A program made the position numbers and the translations under genes. Below are positions 1 to 4,663 of a DNA stretch of 10,772 nucleotides, one piece after another. The DNA is taken from assembly GCA_051744605.1 (NCBI GenBank), contig JBNJDE010000084.1:1-10772 (forward strand), read 5' to 3'. The notes beneath the pieces were generated by a model, which did not search any database, was not told the DNA's origin, and saw nothing but the letters and a program-made list of their open reading frames with translations. Each line of letters starts with the position of its first letter. Position 1 is the stretch's first letter. The DNA comes from Halanaeroarchaeum sp051744605 (lineage in GTDB: Archaea > Halobacteriota > Halobacteria > Halobacteriales > Halobacteriaceae).

Positions 1-39
1 GCGCGAACGTAGTGAGCGCCTCAAAGTTGTGAGCGGTGA
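1..39 (+). repeat. 39-bp direct repeat, copy 1
   Basis: This 39-bp block recurs at 125-163 with a single C/T difference, an offset of 124 bp. It is purine-rich (GTGAGC and GCGAAC units) and resembles the low-complexity 'gagcgaagcgagc' intergenic sequence often seen in haloarchaeal genomes. The 85 bp between the copies has the same character but is not a further full copy, so this is not an array. No protein signal is visible in bases 1-283, where open frames are short and lack acidic haloarchaeal composition. Confidence 0.7.
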
Positions 40-100
40 GCGAAGCGAGCCGTGAGCCGGGAGGGCCGAGCGGAGCGAGGACCTCCGAAAAGCGAACGGT

Positions 101-120
101 GAGGAACGACCCGTGAGCAG
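101..120 (+). repeat. GAGGAACGACCC-type dispersed repeat
   Basis: A 20-bp motif beginning GAGGAACGACCC recurs at 497-516 with two differences, and its first eight bases recur at 713-720. The later two copies each follow a hairpin downstream of a tRNA 3' end sequence, so the motif appears to be part of a larger mobile or duplicated intergenic unit. Its function is unknown. Confidence 0.6.
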
Positions 121-124
121 GGAG

Positions 125-163
125 GCGCGAACGTAGTGAGCGCTTCAAAGTTGTGAGCGGTGA
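125..163 (+). repeat. 39-bp direct repeat, copy 2
   Basis: This is the second copy of the block at 1-39, matching 38 of 39 bases. After it the sequence diverges into a GC-rich stretch with a 6-bp inverted repeat (ggcggg at 184-189, cccgcc at 196-201). It lies about 120 bp upstream of the tRNA-Met gene and may be part of the same intergenic repeat family. Confidence 0.7.
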
Positions 164-250
164 CCGTAGGGAACCGCGAAGCTGGCGGGGTCGATCCCGC
201 CCGCGAATCGGGTGCGGAAACCGGCCTAATCGCCCGCCTGAATTACGAAG

Positions 251-257
251 ATTAAAG
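251..257 (+). promoter_or_regulatory. Possible box A (TATA) for tRNA-Met
   Basis: ATTAAAG lies about 27-33 bp before the mature tRNA 5' end, in an otherwise GC-rich stretch. Archaeal tRNA genes are transcribed from a TATA-like box A around -27. The match is only moderate and the true transcript may start a few bases upstream of the mature end. Confidence 0.35.
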
Positions 258-283
258 GGTGCCAGCGGCTTACGCCGACATGA

Positions 284-434
284 GCCCGGGTGGCTTAGCT
301 GGTCATAGCGCCGCACTCATAGGGTTCAGAGAATCGGTGCGGCCGCCGTTCGGCGGCTCCCATGTCTCCGAGGCGCGCCCGAGCCTCGAACCTGGGACAT
401 GCGGAGGTCGAGGGTTCGAACCCCTCCCCGGGCA
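284..434 (+). tRNA. Elongator tRNA-Met (CAU), intron-containing
   Basis: A complete cloverleaf can be drawn. The acceptor stem is GCCCGGG (284-290) with CCCGGGC (427-433), and the discriminator is A434. D-arm bases 293-295 pair with 307-309. The anticodon stem is CCGCA (311-315) with TGCGG (400-404), and the anticodon CAT is at 318-320. The variable loop is 405-409. The T-stem is GAGGG (410-414) with CCCTC (422-426) around TTCGAAC. A 77-nt intron (322-398) sits between positions 37 and 38, leaving 74 nt; CCA is not encoded. The G1:C72 pair and absence of the initiator GGG/CCC anticodon-stem pairs favour elongator Met. A tRNA-Ile2 (modified CAU) is the alternative, but introns at this position in CAU tRNAs are known for haloarchaeal elongator tRNA-Met. 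Confidence 0.93.
322..398 (+). other. tRNA-Met intron with bulge-helix-bulge splice motif
   Basis: The splice motif is canonical. A 4-bp central helix joins CTCA (316-319) with TGGG (393-396). It is flanked by two 3-nt bulges, TAG (320-322) and ACA (397-399), with the predicted cuts after the second base of each bulge. An intron-side helix pairs GGTTC (323-327) with GAACC (388-392). Inside the intron are two further hairpins: gccgcc/ggcggc (342-347, 352-357) and gaggc/gcctc (370-374, 383-387). Archaeal tRNA splicing endonuclease (EndA) recognises this structure. Some haloarchaeal tRNA introns double as guide RNAs; no guide function is evident here. Confidence 0.88.
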
Positions 435-439
435 TTTTT
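435..439 (+). terminator. T5 terminator of tRNA-Met
   Basis: Five T residues follow the discriminator base directly. Oligo-T on the coding strand is a sufficient intrinsic termination signal for archaeal RNA polymerase. Confidence 0.6.
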
Positions 440-456
440 CCAGCGATGAGGGCTGC

Positions 457-481
457 GAGGCGCGAGCGACGCGAGCGCCTC
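457..481 (+). repeat. Hairpin 1 of the tRNA-linked repeat
   Basis: GAGGCGC (457-463) pairs perfectly with GCGCCTC (475-481) around an 11-nt loop, GAGCGACGCGA. In the downstream copy (673-697) the fourth pair is A:T instead of G:C, so complementarity is kept although both bases changed. The hairpin lies 18 nt after the tRNA T-tract. Confidence 0.75.
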
Positions 482-530
482 GATGACGTGAGCGGGGAGG
501 AACGACCCGCGAACAGCGAAGAGCATCGGT

Positions 531-555
531 AAAATGCCCGGGAGCAGTCGAACCC
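531..555 (-). repeat. Degenerate inverted copy of the tRNA-Met 3' end
   Basis: Read on the minus strand, GGGTTCGA (555-548) is followed by five altered bases and then CCCGGGCATTTT (542-531). These match the T-arm start and the acceptor/T-tract of tRNA-Met at 412-438. The T-stem no longer pairs and no 5' tRNA body is present, so this is a fragment and not a gene. Confidence 0.5.
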
Positions 556-606
556 GGAGGATCCCGACGAACGGAGCGAGCGAAGCGAGCGAGTGAGTCG
601 GGAGTA

Positions 607-626
607 CGCGAGAACTCGTTCTCGCG
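607..626 (+). repeat. Perfect inverted repeat beside tRNA fragment
   Basis: CGCGAGAAC (607-615) and GTTCTCGCG (618-626) are perfectly complementary and separated by 2 bases. The repeat lies 3 bp before the second tRNA 3' end copy. A longer flanking pair, TCCCGAC (562-568) and GTCGGGA (597-603), encloses the purine-rich GAGCGAAGCGAGC stretch. Role unknown. Confidence 0.6.
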
Positions 627-629
627 GTA

Positions 630-720
630 GTTCGAACCCCTCCCCGGGCATTCTTTGCAGAACGACGATTGCGAGACGCGAGCAACGCGAGCGTCTCGAC
701 GACGTAAGTGGGGAGGAACG
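630..720 (+). repeat. 91-bp repeat unit, copy 2 (tRNA 3' end fragment plus hairpin)
   Basis: This is the second copy of 414-504. It begins with the 20-nt T-loop and acceptor sequence of tRNA-Met (TTCGAAC to the discriminator A at 650), but no anticodon or D-arm precedes it, so it is a tRNA 3' remnant. Such a duplicated tRNA 3' end is what integration at a tRNA gene leaves behind. It could equally be the rump of a second, lost tRNA gene. The 195 bp between the copies encode no integrase. Confidence 0.75.
673..697 (+). repeat. Hairpin 2 of the tRNA-linked repeat
   Basis: GAGACGC (673-679) pairs perfectly with GCGTCTC (691-697) around the loop GAGCAACGCGA. It differs from hairpin 1 by one compensated pair in the stem and one base in the loop. 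Confidence 0.75.
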
Positions 721-752
721 GCTAGCGAACCGCAAGCGAATGGGTGGACCAC

Positions 753-1310
753 TCAACTCCCCGGTAGGATGTCGCCGAGCGCGCCACCGATGGACATCGG
801 CACCATCGCGACGAGTATCTGGCTCACCGCGAGCCACGGTTCGGCCCAGTCGACGCGTCCCCAGACGGTCATCATCACCGTCGCAGTGAGCAGCGAGGCG
901 CCGAGAACGCCGACCAACCGGCGCGGAACGAGTCCGAAGAAGGGCTCGTGGACCCGGACGTCCTGGATGTCGGCCACGTAGATGATGCCGACGGTCAGTG
1001 CGATCACGAGCGCGATGGTGACGAGCATCGCCAGTGGGCGGGTGGCGATGTACGAACCGGCTTCGTTCGTCCCGCCTTCGACGAACATCGGGATACCGAG
1101 GAGCAAGGAGCCGACGGTGGCCTCGGTCAGGTCGGCGCGGTCGAACCCGCGGATCACCCGACCGAAGACCGGGGGAGTGCCGATGCGTCGGGCGGTGGCG
1201 ATGGCCTCCTCGACCTGTGCGCGTGTCGCCTCGTCCTCGACGCTCGTCTCGATGGCCTCCAGATCGTCGATGAGGTCGACGACGTTCGGCTCACCGACGC
1301 CGTCGCTCAC
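753..1310 (-). CDS. DUF2391-like (TIGR02587-type) integral membrane protein
   Basis: This 185-residue protein has an acidic, helical N-terminal region (about 1-45, predicted soluble, EDEATRAQVEEAIATARRIG). It is followed by hydrophobic segments near residues 60-78 (weaker), 94-112, 129-149 and 157-177. The overall layout and motifs such as RGFDRADLTEA and the closing GGALGDILPG resemble the DUF2391 (TIGR02587) family of predicted membrane proteins; this is recognition by pattern, not a search. No enzymatic motif is visible. Its ATG overlaps the TGA of the upstream K+ channel gene (ATGA, 4-bp overlap), so the two are very likely co-transcribed and translationally coupled. That suggests an accessory or functionally related membrane role. 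No T-tract follows the stop codon. Confidence 0.8.
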   Translation of the reverse strand: MSDGVGEPNVVDLIDDLEAIETSVEDEATRAQVEEAIATARRIGTPPVFGRVIRGFDRADLTEATVGSLLLGIPMFVEGGTNEAGSYIATRPLAMLVTIALVIALTVGIIYVADIQDVRVHEPFFGLVPRRLVGVLGASLLTATVMMTVWGRVDWAEPWLAVSQILVAMVPMSIGGALGDILPGS

Positions 1311-2485
1311 CGGTGGTCACCCTCCGTGACCTCGGTGGGTCGATCCGATTCGAGGAGCTTGTCTGCGACGTCCTCGATGCCCGACGTGCCGAGGGCAGAG
1401 CGGACGAGGAGGTGGGCACCGATCACCTGCGGGCTGATGACGGTGCTCGCCCCGGCGCGGCGTAGCTTGGTGACGTTGTCCCGGTCGGTCGCCGCGGCGA
1501 CGATCCGGACTGACTGATTGAGCTCGCGTGCGGTCATGATGGCGAAGGCGTCGTCGGGGTCGTCGTCGGTAGCGGCGACGACGGCTTTCGCCGTCTCGAT
1601 GCCCACTCGCTCGAGGACCTCGTCGTCGCTGGGGTCGGCGGTGAGGACGTCGAAGCCGCGGTCGCGCAACGCCGTCGCTCGCTCGGCGTCCGGGGTGACG
1701 ACGACGATGGTCGTACCGTCGAGTTCTTCGAGGATCGGTTCTGTCAGGTCGCCGTAGCCGAGGACGATGACGTGGTCCTCGAGCAGGTCGTATCGTAGTT
1801 CGCTCATGCGTCCGAGTGTTCGTGCGAGGCGGCGTTCGATCGCCGGGCCGAGCAGGGCCCCCAGTGCGGCCGCGAAACTGGCGGTCCCGAGGACGACGAC
1901 GGTCATGGTGAACCAGCGCGCCAGCTCCGTCTCTGGGGTCACGTCGCCGTAGCCGACCGTCGAGGAGGTGATCAGGGTGAAGTAGATGGCGTCGGTGACG
2001 GTCTCGACGTCGGCGAACTGTGCCCGGAGGGCGAATGCCCCGACGCTTCCGTAGAGCTGTGTTCCGAATATGGCCACCGTCGCCGCTGTCTGCGTCGTCG
2101 ACAGGGCGAGCGACTGGTCGAAGGTCCGGCGGTTGCGGTAGACCGTCGGCAACGACACCAGCGAGAGGACGATCAGCGGCACCGAGAGCGGACTCGACTG
2201 GACCAGCCCCTGGATGGCCGTCACCGGAAAGAGGACCAGCGTTCCGTACCACGCGACGCGGAGGTGTCGTCTGAGACCGAGCGCTCCCAGGAGGATGGCG
2301 AAGCCGGTCATAGCCCCGGTAAAGCTGGCGGCCTGGCTGAGTCCGGCCGGGACGACCGGGAGGAGGGGGCCGATGGATTCGCCAGCGCCGATATTCACGA
2401 CGCCGGTCAGGATGGAGAGGGTCCCGACGCTGGTCGTCAGGAGGACGGCGGCTCGTGCGCCGAGAAGGCCCGTTCGTCGCTCCAT
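1307..2485 (-). CDS. Potassium channel with C-terminal NAD-binding (RCK/TrkA-N) domain
   Basis: The product is 392 residues. The N-terminus has about four hydrophobic segments (within 10-115). A two-helix pore module follows: a helix at about 131-152, a P-loop with the K+ filter TVGYGD at 176-181, and an inner helix at about 190-213. A cytosolic Rossmann/RCK domain starts at about 236 with HVIVLGYGDLTEP and continues through TADPSDDEVLERVGIE. No separate TrkA-C domain is evident. By family it conducts K+ across the cell membrane, gated by a nucleotide or ion bound to the RCK domain. The frame is open upstream to an ATG at 2521, but a TATA-like TTTTAT (2515-2510) lies 27 bp before the ATG at 2485. 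The shorter start is therefore favoured and the mRNA is probably leaderless. The gene is coupled to the downstream DUF2391-like gene. Confidence 0.9.
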   Translation of the reverse strand: MERRTGLLGARAAVLLTTSVGTLSILTGVVNIGAGESIGPLLPVVPAGLSQAASFTGAMTGFAILLGALGLRRHLRVAWYGTLVLFPVTAIQGLVQSSPLSVPLIVLSLVSLPTVYRNRRTFDQSLALSTTQTAATVAIFGTQLYGSVGAFALRAQFADVETVTDAIYFTLITSSTVGYGDVTPETELARWFTMTVVVLGTASFAAALGALLGPAIERRLARTLGRMSELRYDLLEDHVIVLGYGDLTEPILEELDGTTIVVVTPDAERATALRDRGFDVLTADPSDDEVLERVGIETAKAVVAATDDDPDDAFAIMTARELNQSVRIVAAATDRDNVTKLRRAGASTVISPQVIGAHLLVRSALGTSGIEDVADKLLESDRPTEVTEGDHR

Positions 2486-2509
2486 ATCTCCCCGTCCCGG
2501 GGCTCCCCG

Positions 2510-2515
2510 ATAAAA
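2510..2515 (-). promoter_or_regulatory. Box A for the K+ channel gene
   Basis: TTTTAT on the minus strand is centred 27.5 bp upstream of the ATG at 2485, the usual spacing for leaderless haloarchaeal genes. This sets the start codon. Confidence 0.6.
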
Positions 2516-2569
2516 CCTCACAGTTGCGGCGACACTGGCAACCGATATCGCGGGCGTTCGTCACTCCGT

Positions 2570-2998
2570 TCAGTCGCCGACCTGGACGGTCAGTACCGGG
2601 ACGGCGGACTTCGAGACGACCTGCTGGGCGACGCTTCCGAGCATCGCGCGCTGGTCCTGTTCGTCGTGGTTGCCCATCGTTACGAGGTCGACGTCCGTCT
2701 CGAAGCAGTAATCCAGGATGACCTCCGCCGGGTTGCCACGACGCACTTCTTCGACGGTCTCGAGGCCGGCGTCTGCTGCCCGGTCCGCGACCGCAGCGGT
2801 CGCTTTTTCGCCCGTGGCGGTGAGTTCGGCCACCACCTCGTCGACCGTCTCTTCGCCGAGGGTGATGAACGAGCGGGTGTCGACGACGTAGAGCGCGTGA
2901 ATCCGTGCGTCACGGCGGCGGGCGATGTCCAGCGCGTGGTCGACGACCCGGTCGACGTCGTCCCCACCGTCGGTCGGCACCAGGATGTCCTCGTACAT
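2570..2998 (-). CDS. UspA-family universal stress protein
   Basis: This 142-residue single-domain protein opens with MYEDILVPTDGGDDVDRVVDHA, typical of the Usp fold (beta1 and the Asp of the nucleotide pocket). It ends with a PVLTVQV strand. The family's ATP-binding loop G-x2-G-x9-G-S is altered here: residues 109-122 read GNHDEQDQRAMLGS, so the second Gly is Asp112 and the loop is one residue short. ATP binding may be weak or lost; this is inference. The gene lies 84 bp upstream of the K+ channel on the same strand, but the channel has its own box A. Its own likely box A is TTTATC (3096-3091), which would give a leader of about 65 nt carrying two GATATC palindromes. No Shine-Dalgarno sequence is obvious. 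Confidence 0.9.
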   Translation of the reverse strand: MYEDILVPTDGGDDVDRVVDHALDIARRRDARIHALYVVDTRSFITLGEETVDEVVAELTATGEKATAAVADRAADAGLETVEEVRRGNPAEVILDYCFETDVDLVTMGNHDEQDQRAMLGSVAQQVVSKSAVPVLTVQVGD

Positions 2999-3038
2999 GT
3001 GGTGGCTGATTTTCGCGGTCCCCGGGCGATGAGGGTAT

Positions 3039-3067
3039 CGATATCGGCTCGGGGAGCGGCGATATCC
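3039..3067. promoter_or_regulatory. Paired GATATC palindromes upstream of usp
   Basis: CGATATCG (3039-3046) and CGATATCC (3060-3067) start 21 bp apart, about two helical turns. They lie between a TTTATC box (3091-3096) and the usp start codon. A further CGATATCG (2543-2550) lies upstream of the K+ channel box A. They could be operator half-sites; no regulator is identified. Confidence 0.3.
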
Positions 3068-3090
3068 GAGTTACGGATGCAGCGCCCTCG

Positions 3091-3096
3091 ATAAAT
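3091..3096 (-). promoter_or_regulatory. Possible box A for usp
   Basis: TTTATC on the minus strand predicts transcription from about 3066 and a leader of about 65-70 nt before the usp ATG at 2998. No TATA-like element is present at the leaderless distance, so this is the best candidate. Confidence 0.35.
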
Positions 3097-3185
3097 GGTT
3101 AGCGGCCACGAGCGCTGTCGATGAAACGTCGTAGGAGGCGTCTTCCGCGCGTGAAAGGTCGTGAACTCGGCCCAACGGACAGCCC

Positions 3186-3192
3186 ATTATAT
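3186..3192 (+). promoter_or_regulatory. Box A for small membrane protein gene
   Basis: ATTATAT is centred about 27 bp before a predicted transcript start near 3216. That gives a short leader of about 17 nt containing the Shine-Dalgarno sequence at 3221-3226. Confidence 0.5.
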
Positions 3193-3220
3193 CGTCGTTG
3201 CACCCCATCGATTACTCGAC

Positions 3221-3226
3221 GAGGTG
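3221..3226 (+). promoter_or_regulatory. Shine-Dalgarno GAGGTG
   Basis: GAGGTG matches the anti-SD end of archaeal 16S rRNA and lies 6 nt before the ATG at 3233. It decides the start of the downstream small ORF, whose frame is open to an ATG at 3161. Confidence 0.6.
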
Positions 3227-3232
3227 AATCCC

Positions 3233-3493
3233 ATGTCCCGGCCCTCCACTCCAACCGCCCTGAACGCCGATCAACTAGCCAGTACCCTGTCCGGTGCCCT
3301 CTCCGGGTACGAGACGATTCTCCGTCCCATCGAGGCCATCGCCTTTTGGGCAGCAGTCGCCATGCCCTTCGTCTACCTCCCACTGTTACTCACCGGTCTC
3401 GAGACCTCCTCCGAGCAGATCGCGGTCGTCGCGCTCGTCGCCGTCCACGTCGTCGCCCTGGTGGTCGGAAAGCGGTACAGTCCGCAGCGGTAA
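3233..3493 (+). CDS. Small two-helix membrane protein, function unknown
   Basis: The product has 86 residues. A polar, Ser/Thr-rich N-terminus (MSRPSTPTALNADQLASTLSG, about 1-30) precedes two hydrophobic helices at about 32-54 and 61-79, and it ends in a short basic tail (GKRYSPQR). I do not recognise a family. An in-frame ATG at 3161 would add 24 residues, but the ATTATAT box (3186-3192) and the GAGGTG ribosome site (3221-3226) both lie inside that extension and point to the start at 3233. It is a lone plus-strand gene, convergent with the PEBP lipoprotein gene whose end is 26 bp away. The hairpin of two helices suggests an inner-membrane role, but nothing indicates a partner. Confidence 0.7.
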   Translation: MSRPSTPTALNADQLASTLSGALSGYETILRPIEAIAFWAAVAMPFVYLPLLLTGLETSSEQIAVVALVAVHVVALVVGKRYSPQR

Positions 3494-3519
3494 GTCCCGC
3501 CCCGAGCGGTCCCCCGCTT

Positions 3520-4131
3520 CTATCGCCCGAACCTGCCGGTCAGCACGTCGGTCGCCAGTGTGGCGTCGTCGAGTACTGGTTCGACGGCCTCCCGATCCGC
3601 CTCGGCTTCGACATCCAGCCGTGAATCGAGGGCGTAGGCCCGGAACCGATAGGTGTGGGGATCGTCGTCTTCCGGGGGGCAGGGGCCTCGAAAACCGATG
3701 GAGCCGAAACCGTTCTTTCCCTGTGTTGCATCGTCGAGCGCGCCGACGATCTCGGTCGGTTCCACTGCTTCGGGAATCTCGGTCCGGTCGGCGCCGACGT
3801 TCCAGAGCATCCAGTGGGTGAACGTCCCGCCGGGAGCATCTGGGTCGTCCACGACGATGGCCAACGTCTCGGCCGCCAGTGGAATTCCCTCGAAGACGAG
3901 TCGCGGCGAGACGTCCGCACCGGAGCAGGTGTGCCGGTCGGGGATCGGTCCTCCTTCGTCGAATGCTGGGCTGGAGATGCTGAACTCCCCACCGTCGTTG
4001 CTATCGCCTCCGCCGGTATCCCCATCGTCATCGCCTCCGTTCTCACCGCCTGCCGGGGAGCCGGCACACCCGGCGGTTCCGAAGATCGCGACGACGATAC
4101 CACCCAGAAATGCGCGTCGGTTCTCGAACAT
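3520..4131 (-). CDS. YbhB/YbcL-like PEBP-family lipoprotein
   Basis: The product has 203 residues. The N-terminus is a twin-arginine lipoprotein signal: MFENRRAFLGG with Arg5-Arg6, a hydrophobic stretch, then TAGC with Cys22 as the predicted lipid-anchored residue. An Asp/Gly-rich linker (about 23-48) is typical of haloarchaeal surface lipoproteins. Residues 50-203 form a phosphatidylethanolamine-binding/Raf-kinase-inhibitor-like domain with the two conserved regions: DDPDAPGG (95-102, plus THW at 105-107) and GPCPPEDDDPHTYRF (149-163). The family forms an anion- or ligand-binding pocket, and the physiological ligand in archaea is unknown. The ATG abuts the stop codon of the upstream GNAT gene (TAG-ATG), so the two share a transcript. 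Confidence 0.9.
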   Translation of the reverse strand: MFENRRAFLGGIVVAIFGTAGCAGSPAGGENGGDDDGDTGGGDSNDGGEFSISSPAFDEGGPIPDRHTCSGADVSPRLVFEGIPLAAETLAIVVDDPDAPGGTFTHWMLWNVGADRTEIPEAVEPTEIVGALDDATQGKNGFGSIGFRGPCPPEDDDPHTYRFRAYALDSRLDVEAEADREAVEPVLDDATLATDVLTGRFGR

Positions 4132-4623
4132 CTATGGATCCTCTGGTCGTTCGAATATGGCTTCCTCGTACCGTTCTCCGCCGATCGTCGTGGTGTCGGT
4201 ATCGACGCGGTCCATTCCCAGCGCTCGATAGAAGGCACATCCCGGTTCGTTGGCCGCGAGTGCCATGGCTCGGACCGTGTCGATAGCCGCCGCCGACATC
4301 GTCTCCACTGCCGCTTCGTACAACGCGGTCCCGACGCCCGATCGACGGTGGTCGGGATCCACGTAGAGCCGAAGGACGTGTCCCGTCCCGTTCGACCGAT
4401 GGGTCTGAACGAACCCGACGACGTCCCCGTTCTGCTCGGCAACGACGATGGACGAGCGTGGATTGGCCAGGTCTGCCCGGATGCTATCGTGGCTGTACCA
4501 CTCCTCGATACCGTCCGTGATCGTCTCCCGGGTCAGGAACGTGGGGTAATCGGTGTCCCAGGACCGCTCGGCGACTCGTCTGATGGCCTCGACGTCACCT
4601 CCGTCGGCACGACGGAGCTTCAT
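4132..4623 (-). CDS. GNAT-family N-acetyltransferase
   Basis: The 163-residue product is a single GNAT domain of normal length. The start MKLRRADGGDVEAIRRVAERSW is a typical beta1-alpha1. Residues 82-98 (HVLRLYVDPDHRRSGVG) hold the acetyl-CoA pyrophosphate loop, R-x2-G-x-G at 93-98. NEPGCAFYRALGM (125-137) is the C-terminal motif B. The substrate cannot be told; the family acetylates small amines, antibiotics, or protein N-termini. A T-rich GTTTTTG stretch (minus strand, about 4654-4648) is near the leaderless distance from the ATG, in the 40-bp gap after the upstream EamA gene. It forms a two-gene unit with the PEBP lipoprotein gene, with no spacing between them. Confidence 0.9.
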   Translation of the reverse strand: MKLRRADGGDVEAIRRVAERSWDTDYPTFLTRETITDGIEEWYSHDSIRADLANPRSSIVVAEQNGDVVGFVQTHRSNGTGHVLRLYVDPDHRRSGVGTALYEAAVETMSAAAIDTVRAMALAANEPGCAFYRALGMDRVDTDTTTIGGERYEEAIFERPEDP

Positions 4624-4663
4624 GCCCGATAATACAGGAACAATGACAAAAACTGTATCGGCG

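Larger units (their letters stand above)
414..504 (+). repeat. 91-bp repeat unit, copy 1 (tRNA 3' end plus hairpin)
   Basis: This is the first copy of a unit repeated 216 bp downstream at 630-720. The leading 23 bases (T-loop and 3' acceptor strand of tRNA-Met plus TT) are identical. A variable stretch follows, then a hairpin (457-481) and a GACGTGAGCGGGGAGGAACG-like tail. The constant 216-bp offset, with no indels over 91 bp, argues for one duplication event rather than chance similarity. Confidence 0.8.

Noticed and set aside
1..163. CRISPR-like repeat array
   Set aside because: Only two 39-bp copies, the interval between them is itself repetitive, and there are no cas genes.
184..201. tRNA T-arm-like hairpin upstream of tRNA-Met
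   Set aside because: The loop is 6 nt without TTC, and no acceptor or anticodon arm matches; kept only as a small inverted repeat.
536..649. Possible second tRNA bounded by GCCCGGG and CCCGGGC
   Set aside because: No D-arm, anticodon stem or T at position 8 can be drawn on either strand; only the acceptor-like arms and a T-loop fragment are present.
295..837. Long minus-strand frames (up to 180 codons) across the tRNA and repeats
   Set aside because: They read through the tRNA-Met gene and intergenic repeats, are Arg/Ser-rich, and the repeated MPGEGFE peptide is just the translated tRNA 3' end.
3121..3624. 167-codon plus-strand frame with a TATA-like element 27 bp upstream
   Set aside because: It is extremely Arg-rich, overlaps the better-supported small membrane gene in another frame and runs into the PEBP gene; the TATA-like word fits usp on the other strand.
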